DNA of 64,000 nucleotides from Natronorubrum texcoconense (GCF_900100335.1 NZ_FNFE01000003.1:393631-457630); one strand, 5' to 3'; positions 19,069 to 27,748 are shown, counted from the stretch's first letter. Notes: generated by a model from the sequence alone, not told the origin. Translations and numbers: made by a program.

Positions 19069-19542
19069 TCAGGTTTCCGCGGGGCTGTCGGCGACGCGCA
19101 GTATCACCACTCCGAGCGCGAGCATGAGCACGCTCACGACGAGCCAGTGCGGGTTCCACGCTTCGGTGCCGTGGACGACGTTGTGCAGGTCGAGCACGTA
19201 GTGGCTGACGACGCCGTCGATGACGTTGAAGACGCCCATCCCGACGACGATCGAACCGACGAGGGACAGCGTCGAAAATCGGCGATCGGCTCCGTTGACG
19301 ACTCGCCAGAGCAGCCCGAACCCGACGGCCATGATCGAGAGCATGGCGAGCAGGAACAGGCCGTCGAACATCACGTTCGTTCGCAGCCCGTCGAGGCTGT
19401 AGGGGTCGTAGAATCCCGAAAAGAGGTGATGCGTCTGGAGCGTCAGGTGAAAGATAACGACGTCGACGACGGCGCCGAATCCGAACCCGATCGTGCCGCC
19501 CGAGAGCAGGAGTCGACGTCGCGTTCGATCAGCCGTCGCCAT
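19069..19542 (-). CDS. DUF2243 membrane protein
   Basis: The 157-residue protein has four predicted transmembrane helices, and the first two carry polar groups: GGTIGFGFGAVVDVVIFHLT with LQTHHLFSGFYDP after it, and VVSHYVLDLHNVVHG before the last helix. The His and Asp residues near the membrane surface (HHLFSG, HNVVHG) could bind a metal or heme. This is the DUF2243 family, often found near cytochrome oxidase or copper genes in other organisms. It lies tail-to-tail with the His-rich lipoprotein (11 bases apart), which suggests a joint function. Confidence 0.82.
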   Translation of the reverse strand: MATADRTRRRLLLSGGTIGFGFGAVVDVVIFHLTLQTHHLFSGFYDPYSLDGLRTNVMFDGLFLLAMLSIMAVGFGLLWRVVNGADRRFSTLSLVGSIVVGMGVFNVIDGVVSHYVLDLHNVVHGTEAWNPHWLVVSVLMLALGVVILRVADSPAET

Positions 19543-19588
19543 ATCCGCAGGACCACCTCCAAGAGCAAAAGTCGAAAGCCGGCGACTG

Positions 19589-19852
19589 CTACGACTCGAG
19601 CGCCGCGTCGCCGAGTTCGGCCGTCCGTTCGGCCACGTCGATCAGCGAGAACCAGGTGTTGAGCGCGGCTCGGAGGGCGATCACGTCCGCGGCCACGACG
19701 TCGACTCGAACGGTCGCGCCGTCGCAGTCGATCGTCGTCCGCGAGCGATCGTCGTCGATTTCGCCGATTTCGCGGGCGACGCTCTCGGCGACGAGCGTCG
19801 CTCGAGTCGACGACTCGTAGTCGAACTCGAGAGTCGCATCGTGAGAAGACAC
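19589..19852 (-). CDS. pcc1: KEOPS complex subunit Pcc1
   Basis: The 87-residue protein HDATLEFDYESSTRATLVAE, followed by SVAREIGEIDDDRSRTTID, VRVDVVAADVIALRAALNTW and FSLIDVAE, is the Pcc1 fold (two helices on a three-stranded sheet). KEOPS makes the universal t6A modification at position 37 of ANN-decoding tRNAs, and Pcc1 mediates dimerisation of the complex. It sits 9 bases downstream of rpoP in the L37Ae-RpoP-Pcc1 operon. Confidence 0.88.
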   Translation of the reverse strand: MSSHDATLEFDYESSTRATLVAESVAREIGEIDDDRSRTTIDCDGATVRVDVVAADVIALRAALNTWFSLIDVAERTAELGDAALES

Positions 19853-19861
19853 GCGCGGTCG

Positions 19862-19996
19862 TTAGTTGACGCCGACTTCCTTGACGTCGCGGCTGCGCTC
19901 TTTCAGGAGCACGCGGTGGCCGCAGTACGGGCAGCGGACGCCACCGTACTCGTCGATCTGGACGTCGCGTTTACAGCGGGAGCACTTGTAACTCAT
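19862..19996 (-). CDS. rpoP: DNA-directed RNA polymerase subunit P
   Basis: This 44-residue zinc-ribbon subunit [20 protein letters not shown], with [20 protein letters not shown] after it, has the two zinc knuckles CxxC at residues 5/8 and 22/25. It is the archaeal counterpart of eukaryotic Rpb12 and helps assemble RpoB and RpoD. The chosen start at 19996 gives the standard length. A longer in-frame reading upstream runs into the L37Ae gene in a different frame and is not used. It is 13 bases after the L37Ae stop. Confidence 0.95.
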   Translation of the reverse strand: MSYKCSRCKRDVQIDEYGGVRCPYCGHRVLLKERSRDVKEVGVN

Positions 19997-20009
19997 ACAG
20001 GGTAGGAGG

Positions 20010-20273
20010 TTATTCGCTGTCTTCGGCGAGTGCGGCGCGGATCGAACGCTTGACGGTTCGGCCGGCAGGGGTCTCGGGGCGGTAGGCACCGCCGGTGAAA
20101 ACCTCGCCGGTCTCCTCGTTCTTCCAGATACCGGTGCCGACGCGCGTGACGTCGTCGCCGTCGACTTCAGCATTGTTCATGTCGTCTTCGATCTCGCTGA
20201 CGCGACGTCGGGCGACGCGACCGTAGCGTGCACCGAAGCGGCCCGCACTCCCGACTTTTCCTTTATCGGCCAT
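20010..20273 (-). CDS. rpl37ae: 50S ribosomal protein L37Ae (eL43), zinc finger lost
   Basis: The 87-residue protein has the family frame: [20 protein letters not shown] at the N-terminus and [20 protein letters not shown] at the end. Between them the usual zinc finger (two CxxC pairs around TGIW) is missing: the TGIW is kept ([17 protein letters not shown]), but there is no cysteine in the protein at all. The protein must therefore fold without zinc. CAGGTTTAAGAATCC about 28 bases before the start is a likely promoter box. It is the first gene of the rpoP-pcc1 operon. Confidence 0.9.
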   Translation of the reverse strand: MADKGKVGSAGRFGARYGRVARRRVSEIEDDMNNAEVDGDDVTRVGTGIWKNEETGEVFTGGAYRPETPAGRTVKRSIRAALAEDSE

Positions 20274-20315
20274 AGTAGGGCTAACTATCGTCAGCGGATT
20301 CTTAAACCTGTTGAG

Positions 20316-20528
20316 TTACGCCGATCCGTTCTCCGCCCGTTCGGCGACCGGACCGGTGAGCAGTTCCCGAAAGACCAGCGCGAGCGCGGCGAGGTAGCCG
20401 ACGGGAGCTAACGGTGCGGCGAGCAGCCCCGTTCCGACACCCGTCACCGCGATGGCCGTGCGAAGGGCGAGTCCACTCATGGCGAGCAGCGGAATCGCAG
20501 CCAGGACGGCGTCGGGTCGTTCGAACAT
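20316..20528 (-). CDS. Small two-helix membrane protein
   Basis: The 70-residue product starts MFERPDAVLAAIPLLAMSGL and has two hydrophobic helices (residues 9-30 and 33-56), separated by a Gly-rich stretch (VTGVGTGLLAAPLAPVGYL). A short charged tail (ERAENGSA) follows. No known family was recognised. It is upstream of the L37Ae operon in the same direction, with 42 bases between stop and start. Confidence 0.55.
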   Translation of the reverse strand: MFERPDAVLAAIPLLAMSGLALRTAIAVTGVGTGLLAAPLAPVGYLAALALVFRELLTGPVAERAENGSA

Positions 20529-20638
20529 GGCTAATTATATCTCATTACTCCCGGTCGGAAAAGGGCCTGACAACCAGCAGCCAGTGTCACTTCCACGAGA
20601 CCGTGACAGTTCTTGCGCGATTAGGGTCGGCGGGACGG

Positions 20639-21394
20639 CTACTGGAACTCCGCGCTGGACAGCACGTCGTTTAGATCATCCCGAATGCGCTCGCCCATCT
20701 CCCGGTCTGGAGCGGTCGTCACGACTCGGTTTTCCTGCACGCTCGAGCCGTCGCGCAGGAGCATGCGAACGTTACCGCCGTCGTCAGCGCGGGTCACTTT
20801 CGCCCGCAATCCAGACTGGGACCCCTTCCCGCCGGCGTCGATGGGTCCCGGAATGACCTTCTTGACGTGGGGGTGGTCCGCGACGGTGTGGATCGCCCGC
20901 ATGCCCGTGCGTCCGCCGATGAGCGTGGTATGGCTCCCCCCGATCTTGTCGGCCGGCGGCGTCTCGACGACGTCGAGTGCGGGTTCGCCGCGGCGCTCGA
21001 GGACCGCCCGGACGGGATCGTCGTCCGCGACGCGGTAGAACGGGTGGTGGATATCCTCGCGGACGGCCTGAATCACCGCCCGTTCGCCGCCGGCGTAGAC
21101 CTCCTCGGGACGCTTGCGGCGGATTTCGTCGCCGATCAGTCCCGCGAAGTTTCGTAGCTCGACGACCTCGTTCTCGCCCTCCTCGGGCGTCGTCGTAATC
21201 GTCGTCTCACCCAGTACCGGATCGGCAGGTTCGCTCGCCGAGGCCGTGTCTTCGTCGCCGTCGTCTGCAAGCATCGTCAGCGTCGTCCGCTCTCGCCCCG
21301 CCTCGAGAACGATCGCCGCGGTGTTTCGCTCCCGGCAGACCAGACAGAAATCGCCGGGTTTCTCGAGCGGCGAGGCGCAGTGACGACACTCCAT
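20639..21394 (-). CDS. DUF2103 zinc-ribbon protein
   Basis: The 251-residue protein has an N-terminal zinc ribbon (Cys3, Cys6, Cys17, Cys20: MECRHCASPLEKPGDFCLVC), an alpha/beta region with LNYD-like strands, and a conserved C-terminal half: GGSHTTLIGGRTGMRAIHTV, ADHPHVKKVIPGPIDAGGKG and RAKVTRADDGGNVRMLLRDG. This is the archaeal DUF2103 family; the C-terminal half looks nucleic-acid binding. Function is not known. It is alone but in the same direction as surE upstream (68 bases). Confidence 0.8.
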   Translation of the reverse strand: MECRHCASPLEKPGDFCLVCRERNTAAIVLEAGRERTTLTMLADDGDEDTASASEPADPVLGETTITTTPEEGENEVVELRNFAGLIGDEIRRKRPEEVYAGGERAVIQAVREDIHHPFYRVADDDPVRAVLERRGEPALDVVETPPADKIGGSHTTLIGGRTGMRAIHTVADHPHVKKVIPGPIDAGGKGSQSGLRAKVTRADDGGNVRMLLRDGSSVQENRVVTTAPDREMGERIRDDLNDVLSSAEFQ

Positions 21395-21462
21395 AGCCGT
21401 GGTTCGAGAGACGCGTGTAAAATGGCCGTGTTTTCGATCGCGTCGCCCGGGACCGTCGGGCG

Positions 21463-22311
21463 CTACAGCAGCCGTTCGAGGATCGTCCGAACCTCCGGCG
21501 TCTCCACGACGTCGAAGGGGACCCGCATCGGGGAGACGGAGACCCTCCCCTCGAGTAAGGCGTGACGGTCCGTGTCGTCGGGATCGGGGATGTCCCGATT
21601 GGCCATCTGCTGCCAGAGCCGGTTGGTCAACTGGAAGCCGCCGTCCTCGACGGTGGCATCCATCTCGTAGACCTCGGTCGGTCGGGTGAGCGCGAAGCCG
21701 TCGGACGCCACGTCGGGCCGCGGGACGTTGACGTTCAGGTAGTCCACGCGGTCGAACAGCCCCGTGCCGAGCGCGCCGCTCGCGAGTTTCGCGGCGATCT
21801 CACCCGCGCGCTCGAAGTCCGCGGGCTCGAGGTCGCGTTCGATGCCCAACGTGTCCATCGAGAGGGCGATCGAGGGCGTCTCGAGGAAGGCGGCCTCCAT
21901 CGCGGCGCTGACGGTTCCCGAGCGCGAGAAGACGTAGGCCCCGAGGTTCGCTCCCTCGTTGCAGCCCGAGACGACGATATCGGGTTCGGGATCGAGCGCG
22001 TTGACGCCGACGATGGCGCAGTCACAGGGCGTCCCGCGGACGGCGTAGCCGAGTTCGTGGTCGGCGTGGGGAACCGGCGAGGTGAACAATCCGTCGGCCA
22101 TGCTCGTCGTCAGCTCCGGATCGTCGGCGTCGGTCGCCGTCCGGCCGTACGACAGCGACCGACCGACGGCGCTCTGGTTGCGGTCGGGCGCGATGACGGT
22201 GACCGAGCCGACCGCCGAGAGCGCGTCGTACAGCGCTCGAATGCCCGGCGCGTCGATCCCGTCGTCGTTCGTCAGGAGAATTTCCGGTTGGTCGTCCTCG
22301 TCCATATCCAC
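21463..22311 (-). CDS. surE: 5'/3'-nucleotidase SurE
   Basis: The 282-residue enzyme has the SurE signature: LLTNDDGIDAPGIRALYDAL with the metal-binding Asp16-Asp17, APDRNQSAVGRSLSY, and VVSGCNEGANLGAYVFSRSG TVSA as the closing active-site loop. SurE dephosphorylates nucleoside monophosphates in a metal-dependent way. The start at 22311 is followed by another ATG two codons later (22305), and both are plausible. It is slightly longer than bacterial SurE because of acidic inserts. Confidence 0.94.
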   Translation of the reverse strand: MDMDEDDQPEILLTNDDGIDAPGIRALYDALSAVGSVTVIAPDRNQSAVGRSLSYGRTATDADDPELTTSMADGLFTSPVPHADHELGYAVRGTPCDCAIVGVNALDPEPDIVVSGCNEGANLGAYVFSRSGTVSAAMEAAFLETPSIALSMDTLGIERDLEPADFERAGEIAAKLASGALGTGLFDRVDYLNVNVPRPDVASDGFALTRPTEVYEMDATVEDGGFQLTNRLWQQMANRDIPDPDDTDRHALLEGRVSVSPMRVPFDVVETPEVRTILERLL

Positions 22312-22368
22312 AACTTCGGATTCGGGCTGGATACGAGTACCTATTCGGCGCGCTCCGCCGCAGTGGCG

Positions 22369-22812
22369 TCAGTTCGAGGTCCCCATCGCGTCCGCCAGCT
22401 TCGTCCCGCAGGACCGGCAGTATCGAGAGCCTTCGGCGACGACCGCGTCACACTCCGGACAGGGCATCTTGTCTCCATCACCCGCTTCCCGATCCACTCG
22501 AGTCTCGAGATCCTCGCCGCAGGAACGGCAGTACGCCGCGTCGACCGAGACGTCCGCCCCGCAGGCCGGACAGCCGGTCGTCTCCTCCCAGAGCACCTGT
22601 CGCCTCGAGTTCGAGACGTAGTTGTACGCCCCCCAGAGGATGTTCCCGATCCCCATCGTCCACCAGACGGTCAGTATCGCGACGAGGATGTGTGAGCCGA
22701 CCGAGCCGAACTCCCGATCGACCATCACGACGCGATCACGGTCCTCGTCCTCGATCTTCCAGCCTTGGGCCACGAGATCGTCTATCTGGCGCTGTAACCG
22801 ACTGCTTCTCAT
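22369..22812 (-). CDS. Membrane protein with two zinc ribbons
   Basis: The 147-residue product has an N-terminal helical region (RLQRQIDDLVAQGWKIEDED), two hydrophobic helices (about residues 40-65), and then two zinc ribbons. The first has Cys81, 84, 95 and 98 and the second Cys118, 121, 132 and 135, both in the CPxCG(X)nYCRSCG style. Such tandem ribbons occur in many haloarchaeal membrane proteins of unknown role. The start at 22812 was chosen because the upstream extension is Arg-rich. Confidence 0.68.
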   Translation of the reverse strand: MRSSRLQRQIDDLVAQGWKIEDEDRDRVVMVDREFGSVGSHILVAILTVWWTMGIGNILWGAYNYVSNSRRQVLWEETTGCPACGADVSVDAAYCRSCGEDLETRVDREAGDGDKMPCPECDAVVAEGSRYCRSCGTKLADAMGTSN

Positions 22813-22950
22813 GGTAGACAAGAAGTCTCGAACGAACAAAAGCCTATCAGCGCGGGCGGGACAGCACAAAAGCGGTGTGCCGTTACTCGTCCGGGACCGA
22901 CAGACGATCAATAGGTCCGTTTATTTGGTTACAGCGGATCGTCAGTATCC

Positions 22951-23472
22951 ATGATAGACACGATACAACCCGTCTTAGCCAGGCTACTGGTCGCACAGAC
23001 GGATCCGGGAATCGGCATCGAAATCGGGGCGACCGACGGCCTCCTCGGCGGCGCCGTCAGCGCCTTCCTGACGACGCTGATCGTCGGTGCGATCATGATC
23101 GCGGTCGCGCCCGCGTTCACCGAACGCATGATGGCCGACGCGCTCGAGAATCCCGTCGGCTCGTTCGTCTACGGCATCCTCTCCATCGTGGGAATCGTCA
23201 TACTGGCGTTTCTCCTGTTCATCACGCTCGTCGGAATCCTCGTTGCCATCCCGTTATTGCTCGTCGCATACCTGCTGTGGGCGATCGGAACCGTCGTCGG
23301 CTACCTCGCCATCGCCGACCGACTGGTCGGACGCGAGGACGGCTGGCTGAAGCCGTTACTCGTCGCGGCCGGATTCAACGGCGCGCTCGCGCTCACCGGG
23401 ATCGGCGGTCTCGTCTCGCTCTGCGTCGGCGCCGTCGGCTTCGGCGCGGTGCTCCGCGACGTTCTCGACTGA
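22951..23472 (+). CDS. Polytopic membrane protein (173 aa)
   Basis: The protein has four hydrophobic stretches: after an N-terminal tail come GGAVSAFLTTLIVGAIMIAV, VYGILSIVGIVILAFLLFIT with LVGILVAIPLLLVAYLLWAI, and finally a helix pair ending LCVGAVGFGAVLRDVLD. The pattern AxxFxxRLMxDxLxxPxxSFVxG (here FTERMMADALENPVGSFVYG) resembles the C-terminal membrane part of haloarchaeal bactofilin-like proteins. It has no soluble domain here. Function unknown. Confidence 0.65.
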   Translation: MIDTIQPVLARLLVAQTDPGIGIEIGATDGLLGGAVSAFLTTLIVGAIMIAVAPAFTERMMADALENPVGSFVYGILSIVGIVILAFLLFITLVGILVAIPLLLVAYLLWAIGTVVGYLAIADRLVGREDGWLKPLLVAAGFNGALALTGIGGLVSLCVGAVGFGAVLRDVLD

Positions 23473-23501
23473 GTCACCATCTCCGCAACTCAGCGCCCGA
23501 C

Positions 23502-23813
23502 TCAGGCTCGAGTCCACCACGGCAGGTACTCCAGGCATCGATCCAGCAACGACGGCGACTCGTGACGGACCCGGAGCGTTGTTCCCTCGGTTTCGTAGGT
23601 CAGTTCGGTCGCGGGGAACCGTTCGCCGTCGGGTAACTCGACGTACTGGTCGCCCGCCGGAACCGTCCCGCCGCTGCTCGCGCCGAACAGCGTCCGCGGC
23701 CGACCCGTCGGTGCCGAGACCGGACCGTCGTACTCCAGGATGTACACCGGAACCCCGTCGTCGGTCGTCTTCTCCCAGTCGATCAACTCGGTGTGCTCGT
23801 CCGTTCCGATCAT
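23502..23813 (-). CDS. Hypothetical haloarchaeal protein (103 aa)
   Basis: The small acidic protein starts MIGTDEHTELIDWEKTTDDG, contains several beta strands (VPVYILEYDGPVSAP, VELPDGERFPATELTYETEG), and ends LEYLPWWTRA. No signal, transmembrane helix or cysteine is present. It is convergent with the membrane protein at 22951 (29 bases between stops). I could not assign a family. Composition fits a genuine haloarchaeal gene. Confidence 0.5.
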   Translation of the reverse strand: MIGTDEHTELIDWEKTTDDGVPVYILEYDGPVSAPTGRPRTLFGASSGGTVPAGDQYVELPDGERFPATELTYETEGTTLRVRHESPSLLDRCLEYLPWWTRA

Positions 23814-23954
23814 GTGTCTCTCGTACTCTCTCGGCGATCCGCGTTCGGGCCGCGGCGGTTCGTAGCGCGATTCTGCACTCCCGAGAAACGAGTTTCGGTA
23901 TCGACATGAATCTACTGCTCGGTGCGAGCCGAACCGCTCCGACAGCAGCAGACC

Positions 23955-25304
23955 TCAGCCGAGATCAACGGGATCGACCTTCAGATACTCCCGAAGGACG
24001 ACCGTTGCGTACGACCCCTTCGGCAGCGCAAAGGAGAGCGTGAGCGGGTCGGTATCGACCTCGAGATCCGTTCGAACCAGCATCGCTCGCCGGGTGCCGG
24101 TCGAGTGGAACTCGCCGGGGAGGTCGAAGTCGTCGGGCGCGAGGTCGAGGTCGTCGAGCACCGCTCGTTCGATCTCGCCCTGCTCGCCGTCGGCGAGTTC
24201 GGTTTCCGTGCCCACCAGCGGCGCGGTGACGAACGCCCGGCCGCGTTCGCAGTGGCGCGTCACGGACCGAACGCGGCGCTCGTCGACCCGCTGGAGACGG
24301 TCAGTGTCGGGCAACTCGAGTCCCGCGGGCGCGTCGGTGTCTGCGAAGCAGACCACGTCGCCCTCGACGGGTTCATCGAACGGGAGGCCGCGCTCGAGGC
24401 GCTCGGAGAGCATCAGGTTGAACGCGTACGACTGAGCGGCGTGGACGAACAGCCGCTGGAGGTTCGAGGGGACGCGCTCGAGAGCCGCCCGAAAGTCCTC
24501 GGGACCCGGCTCGCCGTCGCAGTCGACGACCCCGTGGAGCATCGAGCGCTCGTAGCGCAGGCGGTTGGGAAATCGCTCGAGGGCCTCCTGCCAGTCGCGG
24601 GTCTCCTGGACGAACGCGCGAGCGTCCTGTGTCCCCTCCGGCTCCTCGTCCGTCGGATTTCCGAGGTAGGCCATCACGGCCCCCTCCCAGCTTCCGCGGG
24701 CGATCTCGAGGCCCACTTTGTGCGTCACCGGTCGTCGGCTGCCGAAGCGCTGCTGGCCGAAGAAGTTGGGGATCCCAATCGACACGCCCGCAGCGTCGGG
24801 GGACTCGAGCCCGCCGAACGCGTGCAGTTCGTCCGTAATCTCGCTCGCGTTCTCGGGTCGGTCGGGCTCGCTGACGACGAGTTCGAACGCGTTGCCCGCG
24901 AGGTCGCCGAACTCGAGGGACCGGCCCGCCCGTCCGACTACCTCCACCTCCGCACCGTCGACGTCCGGCAGGTCTTCGGGATCGGCGCCGTAGACCGAAA
25001 ACAGCTGCGTCGTCACCGCGTACTTGTCCTTCGTGCCGGCCCAGTTGACCCGCTCTCGAGACATCTCGAGCGCGTTGGAGAGCCGCGAGGCGAAGTCGTT
25101 CGTGTCCCAGCCCGACAGCGTCACCCGAAAGACGAGGTGGGGGTAGGCGTCCGTGGGCGCGTCGACCGGCTCGGTCGCGAATCGCTCGAGTTCCCGAACC
25201 CGAAAGTGGTCGTCGTCCTCGCGGAGGTGGCCGCCGACGCCGTCGGCGTCGCTGACGTAGTGGTCCATTCCGACGGCCTGCTCTGTGGGGTGTGCCGGAC
25301 GCAT
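23955..25304 (-). CDS. truD: tRNA pseudouridine(13) synthase TruD
   Basis: The 449-residue protein has the TruD active-site motif [15 protein letters not shown] with catalytic Asp93, plus [15 protein letters not shown] and [20 protein letters not shown], which is the family signature of the insertion domain. The C-terminus [20 protein letters not shown] closes the fold. It makes pseudouridine at position 13 of tRNA. The start at 25304 ([17 protein letters not shown]) was chosen; an upstream extension is low-complexity. In several haloarchaea it is near pth2; here about 1.4 kb separates them. Confidence 0.95.
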   Translation of the reverse strand: MRPAHPTEQAVGMDHYVSDADGVGGHLREDDDHFRVRELERFATEPVDAPTDAYPHLVFRVTLSGWDTNDFASRLSNALEMSRERVNWAGTKDKYAVTTQLFSVYGADPEDLPDVDGAEVEVVGRAGRSLEFGDLAGNAFELVVSEPDRPENASEITDELHAFGGLESPDAAGVSIGIPNFFGQQRFGSRRPVTHKVGLEIARGSWEGAVMAYLGNPTDEEPEGTQDARAFVQETRDWQEALERFPNRLRYERSMLHGVVDCDGEPGPEDFRAALERVPSNLQRLFVHAAQSYAFNLMLSERLERGLPFDEPVEGDVVCFADTDAPAGLELPDTDRLQRVDERRVRSVTRHCERGRAFVTAPLVGTETELADGEQGEIERAVLDDLDLAPDDFDLPGEFHSTGTRRAMLVRTDLEVDTDPLTLSFALPKGSYATVVLREYLKVDPVDLG

Positions 25305-25455
25305 GCTGATTGGCGACGTTTCGGCGGCCGGAGGTAAATCGGTTCGTTCTCGAGGTGACGCCGATGCGAAGGAGGCGGACAACGAATTCCCGGCAGGCAC
25401 TCGCATGTATAGGACTGATTGTGATTCCGGCTGTCTGTTCAATCGGTCGAGAACA

Positions 25456-25695
25456 ATGTGTGCGACATTCACGAGCGACGACGAAGGCAAGCGCGTCGTC
25501 AACGAAAACGGCGACGCGATCGGAATCGTCGAACACGTCGAAGCGGGGGACGTCTACGTCGATCCCGATCCGGGCATCACGGACAGCATCAAATCGAAGC
25601 TCGGCTGGGGGCGCGCGGACGAGGAGACCTACGCACTCGACGAAAGCAACGTCGAGGCGGTCACGGACGACGAGATCCGGATACGCCGGCTCTAA
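25456..25695 (+). CDS. PRC-barrel-like small protein
   Basis: The 79-residue protein begins [20 protein letters not shown] and continues [20 protein letters not shown], with a C-terminal [20 protein letters not shown]. The strand pattern ([20 protein letters not shown]) is that of a PRC-barrel, a small fold used in RNA-processing and photosynthetic proteins. It is a short stand-alone copy common in haloarchaea. The start at 25456 excludes a less plausible upstream stretch that overlaps the truD start region. Confidence 0.68.
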   Translation: MCATFTSDDEGKRVVNENGDAIGIVEHVEAGDVYVDPDPGITDSIKSKLGWGRADEETYALDESNVEAVTDDEIRIRRL

Positions 25696-25850
25696 TCACC
25701 GGAATCGTCCCGTTCGCCTTGCTGCCTATCTAATCGTCCACTACGACGAATCATCGCAGCCATTCTCCACGACGGCGGCCATGAATCGACCCCGGCCGGT
25801 GAGCGTATGCAGGCTGTTTCGGTTTGTCCGCCGAGTCTGAACAGTAAACC

Positions 25851-26012
25851 ATGACATTCCAGCTGCCGACCACGTGTCCGATCTGCCAGGAGACGCTGGC
25901 TCCCGACCGCAGTCTCGACGATCATCTCGTCGGGAATCACACGCACCGCGAGGTCGTGAGCCACTTCGTTTCGGAGTACGACCTCACCGGCGAGCGGTCC
26001 GTCGCTGACTGA
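25851..26012 (+). CDS. 53-residue zinc-finger protein
   Basis: This short gene encodes MTFQLPTTCPICQETLAPDR, followed by SLDDHLVGNHTHREVVSHFV and SEYDLTGERSVAD. Cys9, Cys12, His25 and His30 form a C2H2-type zinc finger. Small haloarchaeal proteins of this type are frequent and may bind nucleic acid or protein partners. It is the kind of gene missed by length cut-offs. It follows the PRC-barrel gene after 155 bases of non-coding DNA. Confidence 0.6.
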   Translation: MTFQLPTTCPICQETLAPDRSLDDHLVGNHTHREVVSHFVSEYDLTGERSVAD

Positions 26013-26127
26013 CCAGTCTCTCGCGAGAGACGACGCCCGTTCGCGACGTCTCGGCCGCCGCGTCCGTTCGCTCGACTGTCACTCCCGAAACCGAACTCGT
26101 TTTCGACAGGTCGATCGAACGATACGT

Positions 26128-26370
26128 ATGGACGTAAAAGACGTCCGACAGGCGCTCGCGCTGACGGTCGGACTCGCCGTCGGCATCGGTCTCGTTTCGC
26201 TCGTGTCGGGTGGCGGTCTCAGACCGGGGTTCGTAGTCGCCACGCTGCTCGTTTTCCCCGTCGTGCTCGCGCTGTCGACTCTCGACGGCCCGCTCGAGGC
26301 GCGGACAGCCCGCGTGGGTGCCGTCGTCCTGTCGGTAGGACTGCTCGGGGCAGCGCGGTGGCTGTACTGA
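26128..26370 (+). CDS. Small membrane protein (80 aa, 3 short helices)
   Basis: The product begins MDVKDVRQALALTVGLAVGI and has three hydrophobic stretches: residues 9-28, 33-50 (FVVATLLVFPVVLALSTL) and 60-79 (ARVGAVVLSVGLLGAARWLY). The loops are short and Gly-rich. No family was recognised. A fragment of a secreted protein lies just downstream on the opposite strand. Confidence 0.55.
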   Translation: MDVKDVRQALALTVGLAVGIGLVSLVSGGGLRPGFVVATLLVFPVVLALSTLDGPLEARTARVGAVVLSVGLLGAARWLY

Positions 26371-26394
26371 TCGCCATGGCCTCGGCGTACGCGA

Positions 26395-26628
26395 TCAGGC
26401 GTCGCTGCTGAGATCCGCGTCGACGCGGACCGCCGAGTCGGTGACCGTCTCGCTGTTGTCAGTCGAAATCGAGGACCATCCTTGGGTTCGACGGTTCGGC
26501 TGTCCCCCCTCCTCGACGGTGCCGTCGTCGTCCCACACCACCGGGTCGGCCCGAGCAGGCTGAACGTGCAGTTGAACGTCGTCGCCGCCGAATTCGTCGC
26601 CGCCCTCGTGGGTGACGGTCAGGCTCCG
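26395..26628 (-). pseudogene. C-terminal remnant of a pilin-like secreted protein
   Basis: A 77-codon frame without a start ends at the stop 26395-26397. It reads RSLTVTHEGGDEFGGDDVQL, then HVQPARADPVVWDDDGTVEE, then GGQPNRRTQGWSSISTDNSE, and closes TVTDSAVRVDADLSSDA. LTVTHEGGDEF and the strand-rich remainder resemble the beta domain of haloarchaeal type IV pilin-like (Pilin_N) proteins, but the N-terminal pilin signal and hydrophobic helix are missing. It is a relic, and the family call is tentative. The rest of 26371-26693 shows no gene. Confidence 0.45.
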
Positions 26629-26693
26629 TCCGAGCCATCCGCTTCGTCGAGACAGTCCTCGTGAGGAGAGCGAGTCGATTCGACGGTCGTCGC

Positions 26694-27032
26694 TCAGAAC
26701 AGCGACAGCTCGCCGGTCACGGCATCGACCCGGTCGTCCGCCGCCGGGCCGACGGCCAGCGTGGTGACGGTGCCGGGCTCGAGTTGGGTGTGGCCCGCAT
26801 CCCGAACGACCGCGTTCGGAATCCCCTCGCTGTCAGCGATGGCCGAGAGTTCGTGCAGTTGGCGTTCGCTCTCGCCTTTGAGGACGACCTTCTTCTGGCC
26901 ACCCTGTTTCCACTGACTCCGGAGCTGGTCGTCCGCTTTCTCGTAGGCCGACAGGGACGCGTGAGCGACCTGTGCGGCGAGCTTTCCCTGTCCCATGCCG
27001 ATATCCGTGCGGGCGACGATGGCTTGTTTCAT
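26694..27032 (-). CDS. pth2: Peptidyl-tRNA hydrolase Pth2
   Basis: The 112-residue enzyme starts [20 protein letters not shown] and continues [14 protein letters not shown], the Pth2 hallmark, with the strand [20 protein letters not shown], then [20 protein letters not shown] and [20 protein letters not shown]. Pth2 frees stalled peptidyl-tRNA. It is standard length. The gene is in the same direction as truD but separated by three small genes and a remnant. Confidence 0.96.
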   Translation of the reverse strand: MKQAIVARTDIGMGQGKLAAQVAHASLSAYEKADDQLRSQWKQGGQKKVVLKGESERQLHELSAIADSEGIPNAVVRDAGHTQLEPGTVTTLAVGPAADDRVDAVTGELSLF

Positions 27033-27123
27033 GGCTCTACTGAGTGTGTCAACCCCTATAGCCGCAGCGAAACCAGCAGCGCGGATCCGAACGATTTTGG
27101 TGAACTAGTTTGTGAGCTGAAAT

Positions 27124-27690
27124 ATGGCGACGACACCGCTCGTCGATCCCGACGGGTACTTCACTCGCGTGGACGCCGGCTCCCTTCCGCGTGCGATCGG
27201 CCTCGTGCTCGTCTACTGGGTCGGCTCGCTCGCCGTCGGACTCCTCTGGCGAGCCACGGCTGAGATCGAAGTCGAGCCCGTGACGCTACTGTATCTGCTC
27301 CAGACGCTCGAGGCGACGCTCCTCTACTGGGTTATCCCGACGGTGCTGCTGTACGGAGTCGGCTACGCACTCGGTGCCGGACTCGAGCCGGCCGACACCT
27401 TGGCGCTCGCGGCGTGGGGGCTCGTCCCCATGCTGGTCGGAGAGGCGGTTTCGAACCTGCTCCTCTATGCGCTTTCGGCGCTCGAGATCGATCCGACTAT
27501 CGTTCCGCTCGAACCCGATACCTTGGTGTTCGTCCCGCTCACGCTACTCGCCTGCGGCTGGGCCGCCGTCATCTGGCGAGGCGGACTCCAGTCCGGGTTC
27601 GGCCTCGAGCGTTCGACCGCGACGTCGACGGCGCTGCTCACGGCCGGGATCTGTGCGGGGCTGTTGCTGCTTCCAGTGGCGCTCACGTAA
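27124..27690 (+). CDS. Yip1-like membrane protein
   Basis: The 188-residue protein opens with a polar head (MATTPLVDPDGYFTRVDAGS) and has five or six transmembrane helices, including VLVYWVGSLAVGLLW, YWVIPTVLLYGVGYALGAG and LVPMLVGEAVSNLLLYALSA. DPDGYF at the head and LALAAWGLVPMLVGEAVSN are typical of the Yip1 family, here haloarchaeal. The family is membrane-embedded; in archaea its role is unknown. It is divergent from pth2. Confidence 0.72.
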   Translation: MATTPLVDPDGYFTRVDAGSLPRAIGLVLVYWVGSLAVGLLWRATAEIEVEPVTLLYLLQTLEATLLYWVIPTVLLYGVGYALGAGLEPADTLALAAWGLVPMLVGEAVSNLLLYALSALEIDPTIVPLEPDTLVFVPLTLLACGWAAVIWRGGLQSGFGLERSTATSTALLTAGICAGLLLLPVALT

Positions 27691-27748
27691 CGCCGATTAG
27701 CACCGGAGTACCGTCTCTTCGACGACAGACTGCTGTGTTCGTCGACCG

